Assembly: GCF_900099965.1 (NCBI RefSeq) | Contig: NZ_FNDJ01000004.1 | Location: 124,001 to 188,000, forward strand | Length of the DNA stretch: 64,000 nucleotides | Direction: 5' to 3' | From: Nonomuraea jiangxiensis | GTDB lineage: Bacteria; Actinomycetota; Actinomycetes; Streptosporangiales; Streptosporangiaceae | Part shown: piece by piece, positions 18,983 through 27,923 of the stretch | Position numbering within the stretch: position 1 is the stretch's first letter | Layout of the letters: every line of letters starts with the position of its first letter | Program-made: the position numbers and the translations under genes | Notes under the pieces: model-generated | The model's database searches: none | The model's input: the letters and a program-made list of their open reading frames with translations, nothing else | What the model was told of the DNA's origin: nothing

Positions 18983-19873
18983 GTGTTGCGGCGGACAATC
19001 ACGACGATGGACATCGAGTCGCCGGACAAGCTCATCGAGCTGCTCGACCGGCACGCCTACCTGGCCGACGAAGGGCTCGCCACGGCCGCCTTCCTCGCGC
19101 TGAGGATGGGGCGGCCGCTCTTCCTCGAAGGAGAGGCCGGGGTCGGGAAGACCGAGCTGGCCAAGACGCTCGCGACGCTGCTCCAGGCGCCGCTCATCCG
19201 GCTGCAGTGCTACGAGGGGCTGGACGCGGCCCAGGCCCTGTACGACTGGGACTTCGCCCGCCAGCTTCTCCACCTCAAAGCCGCCGAGGCCGCCGGGATC
19301 ACCGACGTGGGCAGGCTGGAAGGGGAGATCTACGACCGCCGCTTCCTGATCTCCAGGCCGCTGCTGAAGGCCATCGAGACGCAGCCCAGCGTGCTGCTGG
19401 TGGACGAGATCGACCGGGCCGACGACGAGTTCGAGGCGTTCCTGCTCGAAGTGCTCTCCGACTTCACGATCTCGATCCCCGAGCTCGGCACGGTCAAGGC
19501 CAGGACACCGCCGGTGGTCGTGGTGACCTCCAACCGGACGCGCGAGGTGCACGACGCGCTCAAGCGGCGCTGCCTCTACCACTGGCTGGAGCATCCCAGC
19601 TTCGACCGCGAGGTCGCCATCCTGCTGCGCCGCCTGCCCGAGTGCACCGAGACGCTGGCCGGGCAGGTGGCCGGGGCGGCCGCGCGGCTGCGGCAGGCCG
19701 ACCTGGTCAAGCCGCCCGGTGTCGCCGAGACGCTCGACTGGACCGAGGCGCTGCTCACGCTGGGCGCGAAGGAGCTCGATCCCGGGCTGGCCGCGGCCAC
19801 GCTGGGGGCGGCGCTGAAATACCGCGAGGACGTCGCCACCGTGCTCGGGAACGGGTTGCTCGCCCATGGCTGA
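18983..19873 (+). CDS. MoxR/CoxD-type AAA+ ATPase
   Basis: A 296-residue AAA+ ATPase with Walker A EGEAGVGKTELAK, Walker B VLLVDEIDRAD, sensor 1 VVVTSNRTRE and an arginine-finger region LKRRCLYHWLEHP. The protein matches the CoxD branch, which acts with a VWA partner in assembling CO-dehydrogenase-type molybdoenzymes. TAGCCT at 18971-18976 ends 6 bp before GTG 18983 and there is no ribosome binding site, so a leaderless message is likely. The stop overlaps the next start by 8 bp. Confidence 0.88.
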   Translation: MLRRTITTMDIESPDKLIELLDRHAYLADEGLATAAFLALRMGRPLFLEGEAGVGKTELAKTLATLLQAPLIRLQCYEGLDAAQALYDWDFARQLLHLKAAEAAGITDVGRLEGEIYDRRFLISRPLLKAIETQPSVLLVDEIDRADDEFEAFLLEVLSDFTISIPELGTVKARTPPVVVVTSNRTREVHDALKRRCLYHWLEHPSFDREVAILLRRLPECTETLAGQVAGAAARLRQADLVKPPGVAETLDWTEALLTLGAKELDPGLAAATLGAALKYREDVATVLGNGLLAHG

Positions 19874-21005
19874 TCCGGCCACCAGCATCCCGGCCGCGGC
19901 CGGGGACGCCGGCTCGGCCTCGTCCTCCTCCCTGGGCGGGTTCGCCGCCACCATCACCGGGTTCGCCAGGACACTGCGGGCGGCCGGAGTGGCGGCCGAC
20001 CACGAGCGGACGCGGAACATGCTGCGGGCGCTCGACCACCTCGACGTGAGCGACCCCGCCGAGGTCTACTGGGCCGGGCGGCTCACCCTGTGCGCCGGGC
20101 CCGACGACCTGGCCCGCTACGACCGCTGCTTCGCCGCGTACTTCGGCGGGCGGAAGGCCGCCGTGACCCGTACGAGCAGCACGAGCGTCACCCGGCACCT
20201 GGCCGAGCAGGGTGAGGGCGAGCGGGCGGACGACGACGGGACGGCGGCGACCGCCACGGCGAGCCGGATCGAGGTGCTGCGGCACCGCGACGTGGCCCGG
20301 CTGAGCGAGGCCGAGCGGGCCGAGGTGCACCGGATGCTCGCCATGCTGAAGGAGGGGCGGGCCCGGCGTCGCTCGCGCCGGTTCGAGGGGGCGCACCGCG
20401 GCATGCTGGACCAGCGCCGCACCATCCGCGACGCGCTCAAAAAGGGCGAGGTGGCCCGGCTGCGGCACCGCCGGCACACCACCAGGCCGCGCAGGGTCGT
20501 GCTGTTCGTGGACGTCAGCGGCTCGATGGCGCCCTACGCCGAGACGCTGCTGCGCTTCGCCCACGCGCTGGTCAGGAGCGAGCCCAGGGCCACCAGGGTC
20601 TACTCGGTCGGCACCCGGCTCACCCCGATCACCGCCGAGCTGCGGCACCGCGACCCGGACACCGCACTGAACGAGGTGTCCAAGGCCATCCCCGACTGGA
20701 GCGGCGGCACGCGGCTGGGCGAGGAGCTCAGGGAATACCTCACCCGGTTCAGCGCCAGGGGGGCCGTCGCCGTGATCGCGTCGGACGGCTGGGAACGCGG
20801 TGACCCGGAGCTGCTGGGCACGCAGATGGCCAGACTGGCCCGGCAGGCGCACCGGGTGATATGGGTCAACCCGCACAAGGGGTATGAGGACTACCAGCCG
20901 CTCACCGGCGGCATGCGGGCCGCGCTCCCGTATCTTGACGATCTGGTCGCGGGACATAGCCTGGCCGCTTACGAACGACTCAGCGAAAGGCTCGCCCATG
21001 CGTGA
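19866..21005 (+). CDS. VWA-domain protein, CoxE family
   Basis: A 379-residue protein with the CoxE layout: a helical N-terminal half and a C-terminal von Willebrand A domain whose metal site begins VLFVDVSGSMAPY (DxSxS). It is the usual partner of the MoxR/CoxD ATPase. A Glu/Arg-rich middle (residues 130-195) precedes the VWA domain. It overlaps both the ATPase gene and the XdhC gene by 8 bp, and the sequence CTCGCCCATG appears at both junctions. Confidence 0.87.
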   Translation: MADPATSIPAAAGDAGSASSSSLGGFAATITGFARTLRAAGVAADHERTRNMLRALDHLDVSDPAEVYWAGRLTLCAGPDDLARYDRCFAAYFGGRKAAVTRTSSTSVTRHLAEQGEGERADDDGTAATATASRIEVLRHRDVARLSEAERAEVHRMLAMLKEGRARRRSRRFEGAHRGMLDQRRTIRDALKKGEVARLRHRRHTTRPRRVVLFVDVSGSMAPYAETLLRFAHALVRSEPRATRVYSVGTRLTPITAELRHRDPDTALNEVSKAIPDWSGGTRLGEELREYLTRFSARGAVAVIASDGWERGDPELLGTQMARLARQAHRVIWVNPHKGYEDYQPLTGGMRAALPYLDDLVAGHSLAAYERLSERLAHA

Positions 21006-22089
21006 CGTGCTACCGGAGATCATACGGTGGTGGCGATCCGGGCTCCGGTTCGGGCTGGCCACGGTGGTGGGCACCTGGAGCAGCGCGCCCAGGCCGCCGG
21101 GTGCCGCCATGGCGGTGCGCGGCGACGAGGTGGTCGGCAGCGTGTCCGGCGGGTGCGTCGAGGGCGCCGTGTTCGAGCTGGCCGCCGAGATCGAATCCCC
21201 GATCCTGCAGCGGTACGGCGTGAGCGACGACGACGCGTTCGCCGTCGGGCTCACCTGCGGCGGCATCATCGACATCCTGGTGGAGCCCGTCTCGATCGAG
21301 ACGTTCCCCGAACTGGGCGACGTCGCGGCCTCGGTGGAGGCGCACGAGCCGGTCACCGTGGCCACCATCGTCTCCGGTCCCGGCCGGGTCGGCGCCCGCC
21401 GGATCATCTGGCCGGACCGCTCGTCGGGCACCCTCGGCCTGGCCCGGCTCGACGAGGCCGTGGACGACGACGCCCGCGGCATGCTCGCCCAGGGCCTGAC
21501 CGGCCTGCGGCGCTACGGCAGCCAGGGGGAGCGGCGGCTGGACGACCTGGCGGTGTTCGTGCACTCGTTCGCGCCGCCGCCGCGCATGCTGGTCTTCGGG
21601 GCGATCGACTTCGCCGCCGCCGTGGCCAAGGTCGGCAAGTTCCTCGGCTACCATGTCACGGTCTGCGACGCCCGGCCGATCTTCGCCACCCCGAAGCGGT
21701 TCCCCGACGCCGACGAAGTGGTGGTCAAGTGGCCGCACGACTACCTGACCTCCGTGAAGGTGGACGAGCGTACGGTGATCTGCGTGCTCACCCATGACCC
21801 CAAGTTCGACGTGCCGCTGCTGGAGGTGGCGTTGCGTACCGAGGCCGGATACGTGGGCGCGATGGGCTCGCGCCGCACCCACGAGGATCGGCTCGCGCGG
21901 TTGCGCGAGGCCGGGCTCACCGAGACCGAGCTGGCCAGGCTGAGATCGCCGATCGGCCTCGACCTCGGTGCGCGCACCCCCGAGGAGACGGCCGTGTCGA
22001 TCGCCGCCGAGCTGATCCAGCTCCGCTGGGGCGGCTCGGGCCGCCCGCTGTCCAGCACAGAGGGCCGTATCCACCACGAGGTGTCATGA
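20998..22089 (+). CDS. XdhC/CoxF-family molybdoenzyme maturation factor
   Basis: A 363-residue protein with the XdhC N-terminal domain (TVVGTWSSAPRPPGAAMAV, then GSVSGGCVEGAV with the conserved Cys that handles Mo-cofactor, and LTCGGIIDILVEP) and the C-terminal Rossmann-type domain (MLVFGAIDFAAAVAKVGKFLG, GAMGSRRTHEDR, SPIGLDLGARTPEE). Such proteins sulfurate or deliver Mo-cofactor to xanthine-dehydrogenase-type enzymes. ATG 20998 overlaps the VWA gene. The enzyme it would serve is not in the window. Confidence 0.9.
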   Translation: MRDVLPEIIRWWRSGLRFGLATVVGTWSSAPRPPGAAMAVRGDEVVGSVSGGCVEGAVFELAAEIESPILQRYGVSDDDAFAVGLTCGGIIDILVEPVSIETFPELGDVAASVEAHEPVTVATIVSGPGRVGARRIIWPDRSSGTLGLARLDEAVDDDARGMLAQGLTGLRRYGSQGERRLDDLAVFVHSFAPPPRMLVFGAIDFAAAVAKVGKFLGYHVTVCDARPIFATPKRFPDADEVVVKWPHDYLTSVKVDERTVICVLTHDPKFDVPLLEVALRTEAGYVGAMGSRRTHEDRLARLREAGLTETELARLRSPIGLDLGARTPEETAVSIAAELIQLRWGGSGRPLSSTEGRIHHEVS

Positions 22090-22649
22090 AAGCGAGCAGG
22101 GTCGCGGGGCTGCTGCTGGCGGCCGGCCGGGGCGCCCGGCTGGGCACGCCCAAGGCGCTGGTCGAGTATGAGGGCGAGCGGCTGGTGGACCGGGGCGTGC
22201 GGCTGCTCGCCGACGGCGGCTGCCACCCCGTCGTGGTCGTGCTCGGCGCGGCCACCGTGCAGGTGCGCGGCGCCGTCGTCGTGCGCAATCCCGCCTGGGC
22301 CACCGGCATGGGCTCCTCCCTGCGGGTGGGCCTGGCCGCGCTGCCCGAGCAGGCCGAGGCCGTGGTGGTCGCGCTGGTCGACCAGCCGCTGATCAGGTCG
22401 GGCGCGGTGCGCGCGCTGATCGACTCGGGCGCCGGGCTGGCAGTCGCCACCTATGGCGGGCGGCGCAGGAACCCCGTGCTGATCGCCTGGGAGCACTTCG
22501 CCGGGGTGGCGGAGCTGGCCGTGGGCGACGTCGGGGCCAGGCCGTACATGAAGGCTCATCCGGAGCTGGTCACCGAGGTGCCGTGCGACGCGCACGGCGA
22601 CCCGGCCGACATCGACACCCCCGAGGACCTGCGCCTGCTAGAGACGTAG
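22086..22649 (+). CDS. MobA-like nucleotidyltransferase (MocA family)
   Basis: A 187-residue NTP-transferase with the signature LLLAAGRGARLGTPKALVEY at the N-terminus and VVVALVDQPLI (metal-binding Asp) in the middle. Members of this group transfer CMP or GMP to molybdopterin. Its overlap with the XdhC gene (4 bp, ATGA) makes a cofactor role here very likely. The 3' end overlaps the convergent EEP gene by 12 bp. Confidence 0.85.
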   Translation: MKASRVAGLLLAAGRGARLGTPKALVEYEGERLVDRGVRLLADGGCHPVVVVLGAATVQVRGAVVVRNPAWATGMGSSLRVGLAALPEQAEAVVVALVDQPLIRSGAVRALIDSGAGLAVATYGGRRRNPVLIAWEHFAGVAELAVGDVGARPYMKAHPELVTEVPCDAHGDPADIDTPEDLRLLET

Positions 22650-23525
22650 GGAGGCCACGGCCGCCCGGTGGTCGCTGCCGGTCGCCGGCGCCACGCCTGC
22701 CTCGGTGGCCGTCATCCCCCTGAACAGGATGTGGTCGGGCCGGGTGACCGGGAACTCCGACGGCCAGGTGAACCCGAACCCCTTGCCCGCCGTGCTCTGC
22801 GCGTCGGTCAGCGGCGGCGTCAGCCCCCGCATGCCCCGGTCGGTGGTGGCGGTGTTGAGGTCGCCGAGCAGCAGGATCCGCTTGCTGGGGTCGGCGTCGA
22901 TGAGCTTGCGCGCCTGCGCGAGCGAGGCGTCGCGCGAGGTGGTGGCGCCGGGCCGGGCGGAGGCCAGGTGCATCACGTAGACGGTCACCTTGCCCTTGGG
23001 CGTGCTGACCACCGCGCGCAGCCCCCGCGGCCAGCCCATGCCGAGGTCGAGCGGCTTGGTGTCGCTGATCGGGTAGCGGCTCCACAGGCCGACCGTGCTG
23101 ACCGGGTAGCGGTAGCGGAACATCTTGTTGAGCTGCTTGGCCGCGGGCCCGCCGCTGGTCAGCTCCTGGGCGGCCAGCAGGTCGAGCTCCTTGGCGATGG
23201 CCCGCACCGCCTCGCCGGAGGCGCTGTTGCGCACGCCCACGTTGACCGTGCCGACGGCCAGGTCGTGCGGGCCGCCCGGCGGGCTGCGGAACAGCGTGGA
23301 GCCGAACATCGCCGCCCACACCACGCCCGGCACCAACGCCGTCAGGGCGGCCGCCCTGGAACGTGCCACGAGGGCCACGGCGAGCAGCAGCGGGACGATC
23401 CAGCCCAGCCACGGCAACAGGCTCTCCATCACCGGGGTGAATCCGCCCAGCGCCGGGATGAGCTGATGCCCCGCCAGGGCCACGGCCAGCACAGCGGACA
23501 CGACGACGACAACCCGGCTCAGCAT
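22638..23525 (-). CDS. Endonuclease/exonuclease/phosphatase family membrane protein
   Basis: A 295-residue protein with three N-terminal membrane segments (residues about 4-25, 31-54 and 57-78), then an EEP domain facing outward: VGTVNVGVRN, LLAAQELTS (metal Glu), GDLNTATTD and a C-terminal GSDHRAAVASL. Substrate (phosphodiester, lipid or nucleic acid) cannot be told. ATG 23525 is the first start that leaves the N-terminal helix intact. The open frame continues upstream only as antisense of the next genes. Confidence 0.82.
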   Translation of the reverse strand: MLSRVVVVVSAVLAVALAGHQLIPALGGFTPVMESLLPWLGWIVPLLLAVALVARSRAAALTALVPGVVWAAMFGSTLFRSPPGGPHDLAVGTVNVGVRNSASGEAVRAIAKELDLLAAQELTSGGPAAKQLNKMFRYRYPVSTVGLWSRYPISDTKPLDLGMGWPRGLRAVVSTPKGKVTVYVMHLASARPGATTSRDASLAQARKLIDADPSKRILLLGDLNTATTDRGMRGLTPPLTDAQSTAGKGFGFTWPSEFPVTRPDHILFRGMTATEAGVAPATGSDHRAAVASLRL

Positions 23526-23586
23526 CCGAACCAGGCTAGTCGCTCCCTGCCCGACACGCCGACACGATAGCCTGTTCCCATCTAAA

Positions 23587-23601
23587 CGGAATATCATTCG
23601 G
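23587..23601 (+). promoter_or_regulatory. Possible operator before the LLM oxidoreductase
   Basis: CGGAATATCATTCGG is a near palindrome (CGGAAT/ATTCGG arms, 5 of 6 pairs). It lies just after a TAGCCT -10-like hexamer (23568-23573), where a TetR-type repressor could sit. One site only, so speculative. Confidence 0.25.
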
Positions 23602-23618
23602 TTCGGTGGGAGCCGCGC

Positions 23619-24659
23619 ATGCGCATCGGTATGGCACTCAACTACTCGGGCGGGTTCAAGGAGACCGTGGCGGAGCTGGCCGACTACGAGCGGGCGGGAC
23701 TGGACATCGTCTTCGTGGCCGAGGCCTACTCGTTCGACGCCGTCAGCCAGCTCGGCTACATCGCGGCCAGGACCGAGCGGCTGGAGATCGCCTCGGGCAT
23801 CCTGCCGATCTACACCCGCACGCCGGCGTTGCTGGCCATGACGGCGGCGGGGCTGGACTACGTCTCCGGCGGGCGCTTCACGCTGGGGCTCGGGGCCTCG
23901 GGGCCGCAGGTGATCGAGGGGTTCCACGGGGTGCCGTACACCGCGCCGCTGGGGCGTACCAGGGAGGTCGTCGAGATCTGCCGCCAGGTGTGGCGGCGCG
24001 AGCGCCTGCAGTACGACGGCCGCCACTACACCCTGCCGCTCCCGCCCGGCCAGGGCACGGGCCTGGGCAAGCCGCTCAAGCTCATCAACCACCCGGTACG
24101 CCCGCGCATCCCCGTGGTGATCGCCGCCATCGGCCCGAAGAACGTGGAGCTGGCCGCCGAGGTGGCCGAGGGCTGGGAGCCGATCTTCTACGTGCCGGAG
24201 AAGGCCGCCGAGGTCTGGGGCCCGTCCCTGGCCGCGGGCAAGGCCGCGCGCGACCCCGAGCTGGGCGGGCTGGACGTGATCGCGCAGGCGTCGCTGGCGA
24301 TCGGCGACGACGTGGCCGGGCTGCTGGAGTTCGGTCGGCCGATGGCGGCCCTGTACATCGGCGGCATGGGCGCCAAGGGTCGGAACTTCTACAACGACCT
24401 GGCCAGGCGCTACGGCTACGAGAAGGAGGCCGAGCGGATTCAGGACCTCTACCTCCAGGGCCAGAAGGACGAGGCGGCGGCGCTGGTCCCGGCCGACCTG
24501 CTGGAGAAGATGTCGCTGGTCGGCAGCGAGGGGTTCGTGCGCGAGCGGGTGCAGGCGATGAGGGAATCGGGGGTGACCACGCTCAACGTGACGCCGCTCG
24601 GCAGGACGCACGAGGAGCGGGTACGGCTGATCGAGAAGATCAAGGAGATCGCCGCATAG
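23619..24659 (+). CDS. LLM-class (F420-dependent) oxidoreductase
   Basis: A 346-residue TIM-barrel of the luciferase-like family. Features: MRIGMALNYSGG, LDIVFVAEAYSFDAVSQLGYIA, ASGILPIYTRTPALLAMTAA and the FTLGLGASGPQVIEGFHG cofactor-binding loop, which match F420-dependent members in mycobacteria and streptomycetes. The substrate is unknown. ATG 23619 follows a GGGAG site. It is a single-gene unit, with 96 bp before the kinase-like gene. Confidence 0.88.
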   Translation: MRIGMALNYSGGFKETVAELADYERAGLDIVFVAEAYSFDAVSQLGYIAARTERLEIASGILPIYTRTPALLAMTAAGLDYVSGGRFTLGLGASGPQVIEGFHGVPYTAPLGRTREVVEICRQVWRRERLQYDGRHYTLPLPPGQGTGLGKPLKLINHPVRPRIPVVIAAIGPKNVELAAEVAEGWEPIFYVPEKAAEVWGPSLAAGKAARDPELGGLDVIAQASLAIGDDVAGLLEFGRPMAALYIGGMGAKGRNFYNDLARRYGYEKEAERIQDLYLQGQKDEAAALVPADLLEKMSLVGSEGFVRERVQAMRESGVTTLNVTPLGRTHEERVRLIEKIKEIAA

Positions 24660-24755
24660 CCGGTCCGGGCCCGGGACTGCCGATAGGTGGGGCGTCGGAG
24701 GCCGCGGGGGCCTAGGGTGGGTCGGACATCCTGATATTCGAGATTTGGCGGGGAT

Positions 24756-26447
24756 ATGTCCGACGCGACGCCGTCCTTGGTCGCTGACCGGTACCGGCTC
24801 GACGAGCGCATCGACAGCGGGCCGATGGGCGAGGTGTGGCGGGGCTACGACACGCGGGCCGACTGGGTGGTCGCGGTCAAGGTGCTCGGGGCGCGCGTGG
24901 CCGGGGCGGCGACCCGGGAGGTGCTGCGGCAGCACGCCCAGGCCGTGGCCAAGGTGATCCACCCCAACGTGGCCATGGTGCTGGACGTCGGGGACCGGGA
25001 CGGGGCGCCGTTCCTGGTGATGGAGTTCCTCACCGGGCTCAGTCTCGGTGAGGAACTGGCCGCCGGCGGACCCCTGCGCATCGTGGACGTGTGCGACCTG
25101 ATCGGGCAGGCGGCGGCCGGGCTCGACGCCGCCCACCGCGCCGGGGTCGTGCACGGGCAGGTCAATCCCGACAGCTTCCGGCGTGCCGGGAGCGGCGTGC
25201 TCAAGGTCGTCGGGTTCGGGATGGACGACCGCGAGCCGGGGCCGAGCGGCTACCTCGCGCCCGAGCGGGCCGCCGGGCAGCCCGCTCAGCCCTCCGGCGA
25301 CCTGTACGCGCTCGGATGCGTCTGCTACGAACTGCTCACCGGGCGCCCGCCGTTCGGGGACACGCCCGGCGAGCAGCCGCCGAACCCGGCGGGCGAGCCC
25401 GTACCGCCGGGTGCGATCAGGACTGAGAAGCCCACCGAGCCCTTGCCGCCCGGTGCGATCAGAGCTGAGAAGCCCATCGAGCCCTTGCCGCCCAGTGCGA
25501 TCAGGGCCGAGGTGCCCGCCGAGCTCGACCGGCTGGTGCTGGCCATGCTCGCCGCGGCGCCCGCCCAGCGGCCGGGCAGCGGGGAGTCCATCCGGCGGGC
25601 GCTGGCCGCCATCGCCAGACCGCGCCCCAACCCGGCCGCCGCGCCCGTCACCGGCGTCTCCCTCCGCGAGGCGGCCCCGCCCGTCACCGGCACGCACCAG
25701 CGCGAGCCCGGTCACCCAGGCGCCCCGCGCGAAGCCGGTCACCTGGGCGGCCCGCGCGAGGCCGGTCACCTGGGCGGCCCCCGCGAGCCCGGTCATCCGG
25801 GCGGCACCGGCGCGTACGGCCTCGCCGGGACGCGCGCCGGTGACACCGCCATCTACCAGGCCGGCGACCTGCCGCCCGAGCCCTCCCCGAACCGCAAGCT
25901 GTTCCTGCAGCTCGGCGCCGCCGTGGCGATCATCGTGGCGGTGAGCGTGGGCATGGTCGTATGGGCCGGGGCCCGTCAGGAGCCGGTGGCCACCCCGACC
26001 CCGACCTTCGCCCCGGCGACCCTGCCCGAGACCCTGACGCCCAGCCCGACCCCCACGGAGCCCTCCAGCCGGCCGACCCCCACCGAGCAGCCCCCAGGGC
26101 CCGTGAGCACCCTCGGGCCGGGCGACGTCCTGCGCGGCACCGAGCCGGCCAGTGACTCCCTCGGCAGCGCGGTCCCGCCCGGCGGGTGGGGCAGGTGGGT
26201 GGAGGCGTTCGACGAGTCGCTGATGAGCCAGCAGGCCCTGAACGGGATCAGCCCGCGGGCCGCGGCCAAGGCGCGGGACAAGCTCAGAAAGGCCGGCAGG
26301 CGGTTCGAGGAGGGGCGCGTCGGGCCGGCGCTCGACGAGATCAGGGCCATGTACAAGGACCTCGGCAAGGCCCAGCGGGAGGGCGAGCTGGCGTCGAGCG
26401 GGCCGCTGCCGGACTTCGTACGCAAGTGGCGCCTGCCGCAGAACTGA
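24756..26447 (+). CDS. Membrane-anchored Ser/Thr pseudokinase
   Basis: A 563-residue protein with a Hanks-type kinase fold (about 10-280), a Pro/Gly linker, one membrane helix (382-405) and an extracellular C-terminal helical domain. Lys42 in VVAVKVLG is kept, but the catalytic HRD is HGQ (133-135), the DFG Asp is Gly153 (GFG), and the helix-C Glu is missing. So it should bind but not transfer phosphate. The linker has two repeat families: PPGAIRxEKPxEPL and [12 protein letters not shown] substrate-sensing or scaffold role is inferred. Confidence 0.8.
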   Translation: MSDATPSLVADRYRLDERIDSGPMGEVWRGYDTRADWVVAVKVLGARVAGAATREVLRQHAQAVAKVIHPNVAMVLDVGDRDGAPFLVMEFLTGLSLGEELAAGGPLRIVDVCDLIGQAAAGLDAAHRAGVVHGQVNPDSFRRAGSGVLKVVGFGMDDREPGPSGYLAPERAAGQPAQPSGDLYALGCVCYELLTGRPPFGDTPGEQPPNPAGEPVPPGAIRTEKPTEPLPPGAIRAEKPIEPLPPSAIRAEVPAELDRLVLAMLAAAPAQRPGSGESIRRALAAIARPRPNPAAAPVTGVSLREAAPPVTGTHQREPGHPGAPREAGHLGGPREAGHLGGPREPGHPGGTGAYGLAGTRAGDTAIYQAGDLPPEPSPNRKLFLQLGAAVAIIVAVSVGMVVWAGARQEPVATPTPTFAPATLPETLTPSPTPTEPSSRPTPTEQPPGPVSTLGPGDVLRGTEPASDSLGSAVPPGGWGRWVEAFDESLMSQQALNGISPRAAAKARDKLRKAGRRFEEGRVGPALDEIRAMYKDLGKAQREGELASSGPLPDFVRKWRLPQN

Positions 26448-26484
26448 TGGCCGGGCGCCGCCGCCATCGAGACCGCGGGCCCTC

Positions 26485-26701
26485 GGGAACGGTCCCGGTC
26501 CCGGCGCCGGCCTGGAGATCCCCGAGGAGCCGTTCCTGGGCCCCGCGCGGACCGGTAGACTAAAGGATCGAGTTCCGATCACCGTCGAGCCCGGGGTCTA
26601 CCTCCCGGGTCGGGGCGGGGTTCGCATCGAGGGCACCCTCGAGGCACGTGTGGGCGGGCCGGAACTTTCACCAGACGATCAAGGAGCTGCTCGTCCTTTA
26701 G
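26485..26701 (+). pseudogene. Remnant of a Xaa-Pro peptidase (PepP/PepQ, M24) gene
   Basis: In one frame the DNA reads [18 protein letters not shown], then [18 protein letters not shown] and [10 protein letters not shown], the C-terminal core of an M24 aminopeptidase. It then shifts frame near 26667 into TIKELLVL and TAG (26699-26701), the normal end of that protein. The metal-site segment GHGIGLEIHE has become [10 protein letters not shown] (His to Pro). Everything upstream is gone. In other actinobacteria the intact gene sits right before efp. Confidence 0.8.
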
Positions 26702-26727
26702 AGCGGCCGCACGCGGGAGAAGAACGA

Positions 26728-27288
26728 GTGGCGACGACCAACGACCTCAAGAACGGCATGGTGCTGAAGCTCGATGGCGGTGAGCTCTGGGCCGTTGTGG
26801 AGTTCCAGCATGTCAAGCCGGGCAAGGGCGGCGCGTTCGTGCGCACCAAGCTCAAGAACGTGCTCTCCGGAAAGGTCGTCGACAAGACCTTCAACGCCGG
26901 CGTCAAGGTCGACGTGGCCAACGTCGACAAGCGCGAGATGCAGTTCTCGTACAAGGATGGCGACGACTTCGTGTTCATGGACACCGAGACCTACGACATG
27001 GTCAACGTGCCCAGCCTCACCGTCGGCACCGCCGCCAACTACATGCTGGAGAACACCCTGGCCACGGTGGCGTTCAACGAGGGCTCCGCGCTCTACGTGG
27101 ACCTGCCCGCCGCCGCCGAGCTGACGATCGCCAGCACCGAGCCCGGCCTTCAGGGAGACCGCTCCACCGGCGGCACCAAGCCCGCCACGCTGGAGACCGG
27201 CGCCGAGATCAAGGTTCCGCTGTTCATCACCACCGGCGAGAAGGTCAAGGTCGACACCCGGACCGGCGAATACCTCGGCCGGGCCTGA
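26728..27288 (+). CDS. efp: Elongation factor P
   Basis: A 186-residue translation factor that relieves ribosome stalling on polyproline stretches. Domain I carries the [10 protein letters not shown] loop with the tip Lys that approaches the peptidyl-transferase centre. Domains II and III are complete, ending [17 protein letters not shown] 26728 is used, with GGGAGAAG just upstream. A longer frame upstream belongs to the peptidase remnant. Many proteins in this window are proline-rich, so demand for EF-P is expected. nusB follows after 1 bp. Confidence 0.96.
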   Translation: MATTNDLKNGMVLKLDGGELWAVVEFQHVKPGKGGAFVRTKLKNVLSGKVVDKTFNAGVKVDVANVDKREMQFSYKDGDDFVFMDTETYDMVNVPSLTVGTAANYMLENTLATVAFNEGSALYVDLPAAAELTIASTEPGLQGDRSTGGTKPATLETGAEIKVPLFITTGEKVKVDTRTGEYLGRA

Positions 27289-27289
27289 G

Positions 27290-27700
27290 GTGTCGGCACG
27301 CGGCAAGGCACGCAGACGGGCACTCGACATCCTCTTCGAAGCGGAGCTGCGCGGCGAGGATCCGCTCACGGTCCTCGCCGAGCGCGTGGAGCGGCAGGAC
27401 CCCCCGGTGAACGAGTACACCTCGGCCATCGTCGAGGGCGTCGGCAAGCAGCGCGCGCGCATCGACGAGCTGATCACCACCTACTCCGAGGGGTGGACGC
27501 TCGACCGCATGCCCGCCGTCGACCGTAACCTGCTGCGCGGTGGCACGTACGAGTTGCTGTGGATGCCCGGCGTGCCCGAGGGCGTGGTCATCAGCGAGTG
27601 GGTGCACCTGGCGGGGGAGCTCTCGACCGACGAGTCCCCTCAGTTCGTCAACGGGCTGCTGGCCCGGTTCAAGCAACTCAAGCCAAGCCTCACCCTTTAG
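27290..27700 (+). CDS. nusB: Transcription antitermination factor NusB
   Basis: A 136-residue all-helical RNA-binding protein of the rRNA antitermination complex. Family features: ARRRALDILFEAELR, VEGVGKQRARIDELI, PAVDRNLLRGGTYELLW, and the C-terminal ESPQFVNGLLARF helix. GTG 27290 lies 1 bp after the efp stop. This is the end of the efp-nusB unit, followed by a structured spacer and a terminator. Confidence 0.95.
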   Translation: MSARGKARRRALDILFEAELRGEDPLTVLAERVERQDPPVNEYTSAIVEGVGKQRARIDELITTYSEGWTLDRMPAVDRNLLRGGTYELLWMPGVPEGVVISEWVHLAGELSTDESPQFVNGLLARFKQLKPSLTL

Positions 27701-27800
27701 ACACCCCGTTATGCGCAGTCAAAGTCGCGCTTTAGGGGTACGTTCCAACCACGCCGGCCTTACACGGCTCGCGGAGGCGAGGGAGCACAGCGTCGCGCGG

Positions 27801-27840
27801 TCAGGTCTCGCACCGCCCTTGCAGGGCAAAGCCTGACCGT
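27801..27840 (+). other. Nested stem-loop in the nusB downstream spacer
   Basis: GGTCAGG (27801-27807) pairs with CCTGACC (27834-27840) and encloses a second stem, GCCC/GGGC (27817-27820, 27826-27829). The two-way structure has no T-run. It could be an mRNA 3'-end structure or part of an uncharacterised RNA. Confidence 0.35.
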
Positions 27841-27870
27841 GTGGCCGGGGTCCGAAGCCGCAGGAGAAGT

Positions 27871-27902
27871 GGCGCGTCACCAGCCGCGACGCGCCCTTTT
27901 CC
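27871..27902 (+). terminator. Intrinsic terminator downstream of nusB
   Basis: A perfect 8-bp stem, GGCGCGTC/GACGCGCC (27871-27878, 27888-27895), with a 9-nt loop is followed by CTTTTCC. It separates efp-nusB from the MmcQ-like gene, whose -10 element begins 10 bp further on. Confidence 0.8.
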
Positions 27903-27923
27903 GTCTCCGGCTACCGTGTCCTC

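Noticed and set aside
22638..26582. A 1314-codon open frame on the minus strand spanning the EEP gene, the LLM gene and the pseudokinase gene
   Set aside because: Only the last 295 codons match a protein family. The rest is the antisense of two well-supported genes, a usual effect of high third-position GC.
26650..26727. An N-terminal extension of EF-P
   Set aside because: These codons belong to the decayed peptidase end; EF-P starts at GTG 26728 with the conserved [10 protein letters not shown].
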